Shown here: one piece after another, positions 9,211 through 16,427 of the stretch
Numbering within the stretch: position 1 is the first letter of the stretch
Layout: each line of letters begins with the position of its first letter
Origin: Nocardioides islandensis
Lineage (GTDB): Bacteria > Actinomycetota > Actinomycetes > Propionibacteriales > Nocardioidaceae
Assembly: GCF_015352455.1 (NCBI RefSeq)
Contig: NZ_JADKPN010000007.1
Location: forward strand, 1-64,000
Length of the DNA stretch: 64,000 nucleotides
Direction: 5' to 3'
Notes under the pieces: model-generated
What the model saw: the letters and a program-made list of their open reading frames with translations, nothing else
Databases searched by the model: none
Told to the model about the DNA's origin: nothing
Translations under genes and position numbers: made by a program

Positions 9211-9699
9211 ATGAACAGGATCCCCCTGCGCCGTGCGATCGCGCTCGGCGCCACCCTGCCCATCCTCCTGGTCGGAGGCGCCTACGCCGCCAGCCAGGCC
9301 GGTCTCGACCACGCCGGTGACCATCCCTCAGACCACCGGGCGTCGCCCGCCGAGGAGGTGCGGCCGACCGGTGCGCCCACGAGCGAGGCCACCCCGAACG
9401 GCCCGGCCGCCCTACCCGACCAGGCCTCCGACCGTGCCAGCCAGGCCATCGCCGAACGAGGTCGTGACGCCCACGCCCAGGGCCCCAAGTCCGAGGAGAC
9501 CACCGAGGCCGCCGACGAGCCGACCGAGGACACGACGGAGTCGGCGGGTCCCGGGTACGGGCCCGGCGTGCACGCGGGGCCGCACGGTGACTACGGCCCG
9601 GACAACCACCCGGACAGCACGAACCACCCGGGCGGTGACGACCACCCCGACGCCGACACCCACCCTGACACCACGAACCACCCCGGCAACGCGGAGTAA
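9211..9699 (+). CDS. Secreted His/Asp-rich small protein
   Basis: A 162-residue protein with a signal peptide or membrane anchor (RRAIALGATLPILLVGGAYA). The mature region is low-complexity: an acidic middle (EETTEAADEPTEDTTE) and a C-terminal third built from His-Pro-Asp units such as DNHPDSTNHPGG and DTHPDTTNHPG. This composition suggests divalent metal binding outside the cell (inference). An AGGTAGGGG ribosome-binding site precedes the ATG. The hydrophobic segment ends GGAYAA, as does that of the next gene product, so the two may share ancestry in this region. No family is recognised. Confidence 0.6.
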   Translation: MNRIPLRRAIALGATLPILLVGGAYAASQAGLDHAGDHPSDHRASPAEEVRPTGAPTSEATPNGPAALPDQASDRASQAIAERGRDAHAQGPKSEETTEAADEPTEDTTESAGPGYGPGVHAGPHGDYGPDNHPDSTNHPGGDDHPDADTHPDTTNHPGNAE

Positions 9700-9827
9700 C
9701 CCGACCCGGGTGCCGTTGCGGAGGGGTGAGAACCACCAAGACGGTCGTCGACCGGAGCGGTTGATCCGGCGCCGGCTGCCCGAGCATGCTGGGGCCGGAC
9801 CGACCCGGTCCGAGGAAGGAGCACACG

Positions 9828-10445
9828 ATGCCGCACCCAGGTCCCGACCTGGCCGTGGCCGTGCCCACGCTCGAACCGGACGACCTCCTGGTGGCGCGCC
9901 TGGCCGCCGCCGCGGGCCGATCGGCCCAGACGATCGCCGCCGGCTCCCCCGTGGCCGGCAGCACGGGCTGGAAGATCGCCGCGGCGGCGGCCAGTGTCGC
10001 CGTCGTCACCACCGGGGGCGCGTACGCCGCCGGCGTGATCGGCGACTCGGGTGAGCCCACGCCCACACCTGTCATCTCGCAGTCGCCGTCCGAGGACCAC
10101 GCGCCCGATCCGGCCCCGGTGCTCGACGGGGTGGTCGCGCCCACCGACCCTGCGAGCCGACCGTCCGCACAGCCAGCGGGCCAACCCGCAGGCCAGCCGT
10201 CCGGCCCGCCCCCGAGCGCCGGACCGACGGCGGCACCGTCCGCGTCGCCTCCCGCGCCACCGTCCGGGGTGCCCACGGGACAGCCGTCCGGCCTGCCGAC
10301 GGGTGGTCCCGGCAGCCACCCGACCGGCCGCCCGAGCTGGGCGGCCAGTCCGTCGCCGACCCATCGGCCGATCGACCCGGGCTCCGGCGGGCCCACGGAT
10401 GCACCGACCCACACTCCACCGACCGACGCACCTCGTGGTCGATGA
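9828..10445 (+). CDS. Single-pass membrane protein with Pro/Ser/Gly-rich outer region, candidate anti-sigma partner
   Basis: A 205-residue protein. The first 47 residues would be cytoplasmic, followed by a transmembrane helix at about 48-68 (WKIAAAAASVAVVTTGGAYA) and a long Pro-rich exported tail with PAGQP and PTGQPSGLPTG repeats. I chose the ATG at 9828 because GAGGAAGGAG lies just upstream. Its end overlaps the start of the sigma-factor gene by 11 bp, so the two are coupled. That layout suggests an anti-sigma or sensor role, although no anti-sigma domain is recognisable. A 128-bp gap before it holds no visible gene. Confidence 0.6.
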   Translation: MPHPGPDLAVAVPTLEPDDLLVARLAAAAGRSAQTIAAGSPVAGSTGWKIAAAAASVAVVTTGGAYAAGVIGDSGEPTPTPVISQSPSEDHAPDPAPVLDGVVAPTDPASRPSAQPAGQPAGQPSGPPPSAGPTAAPSASPPAPPSGVPTGQPSGLPTGGPGSHPTGRPSWAASPSPTHRPIDPGSGGPTDAPTHTPPTDAPRGR

Positions 10446-10989
10446 CGACGACCTGATCCGCCGGGCCAAGGGCGGTGACGGGGACGCCTGGCGCGAGCTG
10501 TACCGAGCCCACGCGGGCCGGCTGGTCGTCTGGCTCCGGGCCGTGTCCGGCACCGACGCGGCGCTGGGGCCCGAGGACGTCGCGGCCGAGGCATGGCTGA
10601 CCGCGGCCGCCAAGATCGCCGAGTTCCACGGGACCGCCCAGGAGTTCGGCGCCTGGCTGTTCGGGATCGCCCGCCGGGTGGCCGCCAACGCGCGCCGCCG
10701 CGCGGGGCGGCGGCGCACGTGGGGGGCCACGCCCGAGGACCTCGACGCGTTCGCCCCGCCGGTGCCTGCTCCCGACGACGTCGAGCGGACGGCTTGGATC
10801 AGGTCCGTGCTGGCCGACCTACCGCGACGCGAGCGCGAGGTGGTCGCGTGCCTGGAGGTGATCGGCCTGGACGTCGCCGCCACCGCCGAGGCCCTGGGCA
10901 TGTCGGCGACCGCGGTGCGCGTCGCCCGTCACCGGGGCCTGCGGCGGCTACGGGCGCTGACCGCGCTGGTCGCTCACGGGATGGTGTAG
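10435..10989 (+). CDS. ECF-type RNA polymerase sigma factor
   Basis: A 184-residue sigma-70 family protein with only regions 2 and 4. Region 2 includes LIRRAKGGDGDAWRELYRAH and the GPEDVAAEAWLTA helix; region 4 includes LPRREREVVACLEVIG and a helix-turn-helix around TAEALGMSATAVRVARHRG. The start is taken as the GTG at 10435, within the end of the preceding membrane-protein gene. Its 3-prime end overlaps the convergent mtnP by 16 bp. The likely role is to direct transcription of a small regulon in response to a signal sensed by the coupled membrane protein (inference). Confidence 0.85.
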   Translation: MVDDDDLIRRAKGGDGDAWRELYRAHAGRLVVWLRAVSGTDAALGPEDVAAEAWLTAAAKIAEFHGTAQEFGAWLFGIARRVAANARRRAGRRRTWGATPEDLDAFAPPVPAPDDVERTAWIRSVLADLPRREREVVACLEVIGLDVAATAEALGMSATAVRVARHRGLRRLRALTALVAHGMV

Positions 10990-11768
10990 GTCAGCTCCAG
11001 CTCGTCGGCCCACGAGGAGCACGCGCAGCCGTCCGGCGACGGCAGGTCGGCGAGCACGGTGGCCAGCAGGCCCTTGAGCCGCTCGATGTTGGCCGCGAAC
11101 ATCTCGAACACCTCGGCCTGGCCCACGCCCTCACCGCTCTCCACGCCGGCGTCCATGTCGGTGACCAGCGCGATCGCCGAGTAGCACATCCGCATCTCCC
11201 GGGCGAGGACGGCCTCGGGGTGGCCGGTCATGTTGACCAGGCTCCAGCCGGCGGCGGCGTAGGACTGCGACTCCGCTCGTGTCGAGAAGCGCGGCCCCTC
11301 GATGACCACCATCGCGCCGCCGCGCTTCACCCCCGGGTCGGCCGCGGCCAGGGCGGTGGCGAGGCGGTCGCAGTACGGGTCGGCGAAGGGCGCGTGCACC
11401 GCTCCGGTCTGGACGTAGGTCTGGATGCGGCCGCTGGTCCGGTCGACGAGCTGGTCCGGCACGACGACGTCGCCCGGCGCGACGCTGGGCAGCAGGCCGC
11501 CGACCGCGCACGGCGCCAGCACCTGGCGCACACCGAGGGAGCGGAGCGCCCACAGGTTGGCCCGGTAGTTGATCAGGTGCGGCGGGTACGCGTGGCCCTG
11601 GCCGTGGCGCGGCAGGAACGCGACCGACACCCCGCCGACCCGGCCGACGGCGATGTCGGCCGACGGGGCGCCGTACGGCGTCTCCACCGGCACCTGCGTC
11701 GCGTCGTCGAGGAACTCGTAGAAGCCGCTGCCGCCGATGACCGCGACCGACGCGGGTGGGGTGGACAC
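10974..11768 (-). CDS. mtnP: S-methyl-5'-thioadenosine phosphorylase / purine nucleoside phosphorylase family
   Basis: A 264-residue nucleoside phosphorylase of the MTAP/PNP family, which splits methylthioadenosine (or a purine nucleoside) with phosphate in methionine and purine salvage. Visible blocks are the GGSGFYEF phosphate-binding start, PRHGQGHAYPPHLINYRANL, EGPRFSTRAES and NMTGHPEAVLAREM. The exact purine preference is uncertain. The GTG start at 11768 faces the nuclease gene across 22 bp, and the two -10 boxes overlap on opposite strands. Confidence 0.88.
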   Translation of the reverse strand: MSTPPASVAVIGGSGFYEFLDDATQVPVETPYGAPSADIAVGRVGGVSVAFLPRHGQGHAYPPHLINYRANLWALRSLGVRQVLAPCAVGGLLPSVAPGDVVVPDQLVDRTSGRIQTYVQTGAVHAPFADPYCDRLATALAAADPGVKRGGAMVVIEGPRFSTRAESQSYAAAGWSLVNMTGHPEAVLAREMRMCYSAIALVTDMDAGVESGEGVGQAEVFEMFAANIERLKGLLATVLADLPSPDGCACSSWADELELTYTIP

Positions 11769-11790
11769 CCCGCCACCCTAGAGTTCTGGT
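11769..11790. promoter_or_regulatory. Overlapping divergent -10 boxes (mtnP / nuclease)
   Basis: TAGAGT (11779-11784) lies 6 nt before the plus-strand GTG at 11791. On the other strand TAGGGT overlaps the same bases and lies 4 nt before the mtnP GTG at 11768. Both genes probably produce leaderless mRNAs and compete for polymerase. Confidence 0.45.
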
Positions 11791-12588
11791 GTGTACGACG
11801 AGCAGTTCCTCGGGGCGCCCGTCGCCACGCCCGTCGTGACCGGTGACGCGGCGGCCGACGTCCTGGACGTCGACGGGACGACGCGGTGGGACTACACCCA
11901 CTTCTCGCTGGTGATGAGCGCCTCGCGCCGGCTGGCCCGTTGGGTCGCCTGGAACATCGACGGGCTGGCGCTGTTCCCGTCCGACTCGATCCCGCGGTCC
12001 GACGACTTCCGGCTGGACCAGCGACTGCCGGCCGCGGCGCAGACCGGCGAGGAGGTCTACGCCGGCAACGACCTCGACCGCGGCCACCTGGCGCGCCGCT
12101 CGGACCTGCTGTGGGGCACGCTCGCGGAGGCGCAGGCGGCCAACCACGACTCGTTCTTCTTCACCAACATCACACCGCAGATGAACGACTTCAACCAGTC
12201 CGGGCTCGACGGGGTGTGGGGACTGCTGGAGAACGCCGTGCTCGAGCAGGCGGACCTCGAGCGCCGCCGGCTGACCCTCCTCGCGGGACCGGTGCTGGGC
12301 GGGGCCGACGTCGAGTACCGCGGGGTGCTCATCCCCGGCGCGTTCTGGAAGGTCGTGGTCTACGTGCTCGACGGCACCCTGCGCGCCCGCTGCTTCGTGC
12401 TGGCCCAGGAGGTCGACCCGATCCGGGCCGCGGGCACCCTCGACGACTTCGCGACGTACGAGGTGACGCTGGCCGACCTCGAGGCACTCGTGTCCCTGTC
12501 CTTCGAGTCGCTGCACGAGCCGTCGGTCGCCGTGCCGGCGGACGTGCCGCCGCGCCGGGTCACCGACGTCCGCGAGATCGACTGGTAA
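11791..12588 (+). CDS. DNA/RNA non-specific endonuclease (DRGH family)
   Basis: A 265-residue beta-beta-alpha-metal nuclease of the NUC1/Serratia endonuclease family. The hallmark DRGH is at 96-99, with His99 as general base. The metal and structural segment FFFTNITPQMNDFNQ (122-136) contains the conserved Asn126, Gln130 and Asn135, followed by VWGLLE. No signal peptide is evident, which is unusual for a family that is often secreted; it could act intracellularly or be exported another way. The start is a leaderless GTG with TAGAGT 6 nt upstream. Confidence 0.88.
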   Translation: MYDEQFLGAPVATPVVTGDAAADVLDVDGTTRWDYTHFSLVMSASRRLARWVAWNIDGLALFPSDSIPRSDDFRLDQRLPAAAQTGEEVYAGNDLDRGHLARRSDLLWGTLAEAQAANHDSFFFTNITPQMNDFNQSGLDGVWGLLENAVLEQADLERRRLTLLAGPVLGGADVEYRGVLIPGAFWKVVVYVLDGTLRARCFVLAQEVDPIRAAGTLDDFATYEVTLADLEALVSLSFESLHEPSVAVPADVPPRRVTDVREIDW

Positions 12589-12629
12589 CGGCGTTGGTCG
12601 CGGCGCTCCCCGGGCGATCTGGAGGTGAC

Positions 12630-13772
12630 ATGCTCGCCTCTGCCGAAGGAGCCTCCCCGTTGCCCGCCCAGACCGCCACCCTCTGGTCGACCGACCAGCG
12701 CGCCCGCCTGGTACGCCTCTGCGGAGCCGTCGTCGGCGACGCCGGCGCCGCCGAGGACCTCGCCCAGGAGACGCTGCTCACGGCCTGGCGCCTCCAGCAC
12801 CGGCTGACCGAGACCGACCGTCCGGGCGGCGCGGAGGCCTGGCTGAACGCCATCGCCCGCAACGTCTGCCGGCGCTGGCTGCGGGCGCGCGGCCTCGCCC
12901 CTCTGCCCGTCGCCGAGCCCGACCCCGGCGAGGCGCACGACCTGGACTCGGTGCTCGAGCGCGAGGAGCTCGTCGAGCTGCTCGACCGGGCCCTCGGGCT
13001 GCTGCCGGCCGCGACGCGGGACGCGCTGGTCGGGCACTACGTGGAGGAGCTCAGCCACGCCGAGATCGCCACGCGGCTCGGTACGTCGGCCGACGCCGTG
13101 TCGATGCGCGTCAGCCGCGGCCGGTCTCGCCTGAGGTACCTGCTGGAGACCCGCTTCGCCGGCGACGCGCTGGCCGAGGGCTGGACCGGCCGGTACGGTG
13201 CCGGCTGGCGGGCGACGCGGCTGCGGTGCGTCGACTGCGGCCGCGCCGGCGTCGAGGTACGTCAGGACGACGCCGAGGTGGCGTTCCGCTGCCGGCTGTG
13301 CGACCCGGCCGGGCTGTCAGTGCACCTGCCGCTCGACGCACCGGTGTTCGGCGCCCTCGTGGGTGAGGTACGCCGGCCCAGCGCGATCCAGGCCCGCATC
13401 GCGGTGTGGACCCACACCTACTGGCGGTCCGCGGCTCCGGCGTGCGTGCGCTGCCACCGGCCGGTCACGCCGCGGCCCTACACGCGGCCCGAGCTCGGCC
13501 ACTGGTCCTCGCGGCACGGGTGGGTGGCGACCTGCGACGGGTGCGGCGAGCAGGTGACCGGCTCGCTGACCGGGCTGGCCCTGGCACATCCCACGGTCCG
13601 GGAGGTGCGGCGGCGCGAGCCGCGGCTGCGGGCCCTGCCGGTCCGGGACGTCGTCCGCGACGGGTCGCCGGCCAAGGTCGTCGAGTTCGGCACCGACGAC
13701 GGTCCGGCCGTGAGCGCGGTGTTCCTGCGCGAGTCGATGCGACTCGTGCACGTCGGCGTGACGTCGGGCTAG
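12630..13772 (+). CDS. ECF sigma factor fused to a C-terminal zinc-ribbon-like region
   Basis: A 380-residue protein. Residues 20-180 form ordinary sigma regions 2 and 4 (DAGAAEDLAQETLLTAWR; LSHAEIATRLGTSADAVSMR). Residues 190-380 are an extension with four CxxC pairs (C200/C203, C221/C224, C272/C275, C302/C305), consistent with two four-cysteine zinc sites. Long C-terminal extensions occur in several ECF groups and often act as built-in regulators; here zinc or redox sensing is plausible but inferred. The ATG is preceded by GGAGGTGA. The MFS gene begins 2 nt after its stop. Confidence 0.82.
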   Translation: MLASAEGASPLPAQTATLWSTDQRARLVRLCGAVVGDAGAAEDLAQETLLTAWRLQHRLTETDRPGGAEAWLNAIARNVCRRWLRARGLAPLPVAEPDPGEAHDLDSVLEREELVELLDRALGLLPAATRDALVGHYVEELSHAEIATRLGTSADAVSMRVSRGRSRLRYLLETRFAGDALAEGWTGRYGAGWRATRLRCVDCGRAGVEVRQDDAEVAFRCRLCDPAGLSVHLPLDAPVFGALVGEVRRPSAIQARIAVWTHTYWRSAAPACVRCHRPVTPRPYTRPELGHWSSRHGWVATCDGCGEQVTGSLTGLALAHPTVREVRRREPRLRALPVRDVVRDGSPAKVVEFGTDDGPAVSAVFLRESMRLVHVGVTSG

Positions 13773-13774
13773 CC

Positions 13775-14986
13775 GTGCTCGCCGTCCTCCGGCGGCGCGA
13801 CTTCTCCCTCCTCTGGCTGGCCGGCCTGGTGTCGGTGGCCGGCGACTGGGTGCTGATGACCGCGCTGCCGTTCTTCGTGTACGCCGAGACCGGCTCGACC
13901 CTGGCGACCGCCGGCATGACGGTGGCCGAGCTGGCACCGGCCATCGTGCTCACCTCGCCCGCCGGCGTCTTCGTCGACCGGTGGGACCGCAAGCGGGTGC
14001 TCGTGGTGACCAACCTGCTCCAGGCCGCGACGGTGGCCGCCCTGCTGCTGGTGGGCGAGGGCCAGTTGTGGGTCGTGTACGTCGTGGCGGCGGTCCAGTC
14101 CGCCGTCGCGGCGTTCGCCGGGCCGGCCGAGTCGGCCCTGCTGCCGACGCTGGTACCGCGCGACCTGCTGGTCGAGGCCAACGCGATGAACGCACTGAAC
14201 AACCGGCTCGGCCGGCTCGCCGGCGTACCCCTCGGCGCCGCCCTCTTCTCGTGGTGGGGCCTGGAGGCGGTCGTCGTCGTCGATGCGCTGACGTTCGTCG
14301 CCGCGGCCCTGCTGGTCGTGCCGATCGTGGCGCCGCGCCCGCCGCGGGCCGCCGAAGAGGAGGTGCTGGGGTTCTGGCGGGAGTGGCTGGCCGGCGTGGA
14401 CGTCGTCCGCACCGACCGGACGATCGCGGTGCTGTTCGTGGTGTTCGGTCTGATGACGTTCGGCGGCACGATGCTCGACCCGCTGCACGTGCCGTGGGTG
14501 CGCGACCTGCTCGGCGAGGGGGTCGGGGTCGTGGCGCTGCTGTCCATGGTGTCGTCCCTCTCCGGCATCGCCGGGTCGCTCGTGGTCGGCGCGCTGGGCC
14601 ACCGGGCCTCGCCCCGGCACCTGATCGGCTGGGGCTCCGCGCTGGCCGGGGTGCTGTTGCTGGTGAAGTTCAACGTGCCGGTGCTGTGGCTGGCCGTCGC
14701 CTTGTCCGTGGTCGGCGGCGTGACCGCGGTCGCCTCGTCGGTCGGCGTCGAGACGCTGGCCCAGGAGCGCACGCCGGAGCACGTGCGGGGTCGGGTCTTC
14801 GGGTCGCTCCAGGCCTCGATCTGGCTGGCCAGCCTGCTCGGCGCGGCGGTCGGCGGCGTGCTCGGCGAGGTGGCCGGCCTGGTGCCCGCGCTCGACCTCG
14901 CGGCGGCGCTGGTCGGCCTCTCGGGTGCCGTCGTGCTGGCGATGATCCCCGGTCGGGTCTCGTCAGAGGCCGGCCAGCACGGCTAG
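13775..14986 (+). CDS. MFS exporter (MFS_3 / DHA3-like)
   Basis: A 403-residue integral membrane protein of about twelve helices starting VLAVLRRRDFSLLWLAG, typical of the MFS_3 group that exports macrolides, siderophores and similar compounds. It shows the loop-2 motif DRWDRKRVLV and a late ERTPEHVRGRVFG segment common in this group. The GTG start follows the sigma-factor stop by 2 nt, so it is likely co-transcribed and may be one output of that regulator. Its end overlaps the convergent downstream gene by 24 bp. The substrate is unknown. Confidence 0.83.
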   Translation: MLAVLRRRDFSLLWLAGLVSVAGDWVLMTALPFFVYAETGSTLATAGMTVAELAPAIVLTSPAGVFVDRWDRKRVLVVTNLLQAATVAALLLVGEGQLWVVYVVAAVQSAVAAFAGPAESALLPTLVPRDLLVEANAMNALNNRLGRLAGVPLGAALFSWWGLEAVVVVDALTFVAAALLVVPIVAPRPPRAAEEEVLGFWREWLAGVDVVRTDRTIAVLFVVFGLMTFGGTMLDPLHVPWVRDLLGEGVGVVALLSMVSSLSGIAGSLVVGALGHRASPRHLIGWGSALAGVLLLVKFNVPVLWLAVALSVVGGVTAVASSVGVETLAQERTPEHVRGRVFGSLQASIWLASLLGAAVGGVLGEVAGLVPALDLAAALVGLSGAVVLAMIPGRVSSEAGQHG

Positions 14987-15364
14987 CGCGTAGGCGCGCT
15001 CCGGCTCGACGTCGACGTGCCGGCTGCCGTCGGTCAGCACGACGGCGTACCCCTCGACCTCGCCGGGCACCCGCTCGAGGCCCGCGAACCGCTCCCCGAG
15101 CAGCTCGCGGAGCTGGTGCTCCCACGGCACCCACAGCACCTCGTCGGCTGCCACGCTGTCGAGCGCCCACTCGGTCGTGCCGTTGAACCGGATCAGCCGG
15201 CCGCTCGGCAGGTCGCGCACCTCGATGACCATCTCGCTGACGATGAACGGCTCCTCGAAGCCGCGGTCCGGCACGAAGAACCGGTCCCCTGCGGAGGGCG
15301 TCCACGCGACGCCGGCGCGCTCCATCGCCGCGCGCAGCGCCCGGGCCGTCTGTTCGGTGATCAC
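14963..15364 (-). CDS. Uncharacterised 133-residue actinobacterial protein
   Basis: A small soluble protein starting VITEQTARALRAAMERAGV, with a repeated-strand look (PFIVSEMVIEVRDLPSGRL; GYAVVLTDGSRHVDVEP). It has no signal peptide or transmembrane segment. I do not recognise a characterised family. The GTG at 15364 is used because extending further upstream reads through a Pro/Arg-rich stretch overlapping the GH16 promoter. It is convergent with the MFS gene and divergent from GH16. Confidence 0.65.
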   Translation of the reverse strand: MITEQTARALRAAMERAGVAWTPSAGDRFFVPDRGFEEPFIVSEMVIEVRDLPSGRLIRFNGTTEWALDSVAADEVLWVPWEHQLRELLGERFAGLERVPGEVEGYAVVLTDGSRHVDVEPERAYALAVLAGL

Positions 15365-15399
15365 AGACCCATTGTCGGCCCATGGTCGCCTGCAGCCCC

Positions 15400-15405
15400 T
15401 ACGCT
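15400..15405 (+). promoter_or_regulatory. -10 box for leaderless GH16 transcript
   Basis: TACGCT ends 6 nt before the GTG at 15412. This is the TAnnnT-to-start spacing seen throughout the window and supports that start over the ATG 30 bp upstream. Confidence 0.4.
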
Positions 15406-15411
15406 GCACCG

Positions 15412-16278
15412 GTGGCGGTGCTCGTGCAGCTCGTGGTGAGCGCGCTGATCGCCGCGTTCGGCCTCGTCGCACCCGCCTCCGGGCCGGCCGGCCCGCCGAA
15501 CCCGGACTACTGCGGCCTGCACTACGGGCAGGCGCTGGGCGAGGTCTTCACGTGGCAGGGCTTCACGTTCCAGAAGTACGTCGGAGACGCGGCCTGCGAG
15601 ACCCACCGGCAGGGCACGTACTCCGCCGACGACGTCCGCGTCGACGACTCGGGCAACCTGGTGATCTCCGCCAGCCGCGACTGCGGCTGGCCGTCGCCGT
15701 GCGGCGCCCCGACGTACTCCATCGGGCGGGTCAAGCTCGTCGAGCCGCAGATGGGTGGCATCGACTTCGAGTGGGGCTTCGAGGCCAAGCTGCCCGAGGC
15801 CTCCGTCCCCGGCGCCCGGAGCGCGCTGTGGCTGGTGAACCTCGACCAGATCCACTGCGACCCGCTGTGGGGTGAGCTCGACGTCCTGGAGTGGTACTCC
15901 TTCCAGCCCGACAAGGTCCACTCCGCCACCCACGTCACCTGCACCGACGCGACGTACTCCAGCTGGCACCACAAGCCGGACACCGCGGCGTGGTCCGTCG
16001 GCGGCCCGACCGGCTTCCACCGGTACGTCGTGCGCAAGCAGGGTCTGACCGTCAGCTACCTCTTCGACGGCGAGGTCTACGCGACCGACACGTGCTCGGA
16101 CGTGATCGCGGCCTCGACCTGCGCCGCCGTCCTCGACAAGCCGTGGACCGCCATCCTGCAGACCGCCGTCTTCGCCGACGACTCCGGACCCTTCACCCGC
16201 CCCGACCCCGACGCGGCGTTCCCCACCCAATCCCTCGTGGTCAGGGACATGTGGGTCAGGCCAGCACCGCGTGTCTAG
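15412..16278 (+). CDS. Secreted glycoside hydrolase family 16 protein
   Basis: A 288-residue secreted GH16-type beta-glucanase-fold protein. A signal peptide covers about residues 1-24 (VAVLVQLVVSALIAAFGLVA). The catalytic ExDxxE motif is WGELDVLEW, giving Glu155 as nucleophile, Asp157, and Glu160 as acid/base. Cysteine pairs suggest disulfides. GH16 members cleave beta-1,3 or mixed-linkage glucans, agarose, carrageenan or related polymers; the specificity cannot be decided here. The gene is followed by a 149-bp gap and then another secreted protein. Confidence 0.85.
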   Translation: MAVLVQLVVSALIAAFGLVAPASGPAGPPNPDYCGLHYGQALGEVFTWQGFTFQKYVGDAACETHRQGTYSADDVRVDDSGNLVISASRDCGWPSPCGAPTYSIGRVKLVEPQMGGIDFEWGFEAKLPEASVPGARSALWLVNLDQIHCDPLWGELDVLEWYSFQPDKVHSATHVTCTDATYSSWHHKPDTAAWSVGGPTGFHRYVVRKQGLTVSYLFDGEVYATDTCSDVIAASTCAAVLDKPWTAILQTAVFADDSGPFTRPDPDAAFPTQSLVVRDMWVRPAPRV

Positions 16279-16427
16279 ATCGAGGGGTGTGGACCGTAAC
16301 CCCCGAGGTGGTCCGCCGTTCACCTAGTAACAGCAGGACCGCGCGCGAGGACAATCCTGATGTCTGCCCCGTGTCCGGCCCCCCACGGAGATCCACACCA
16401 GGGCAGACGAATACGGGGAGATTGTCC

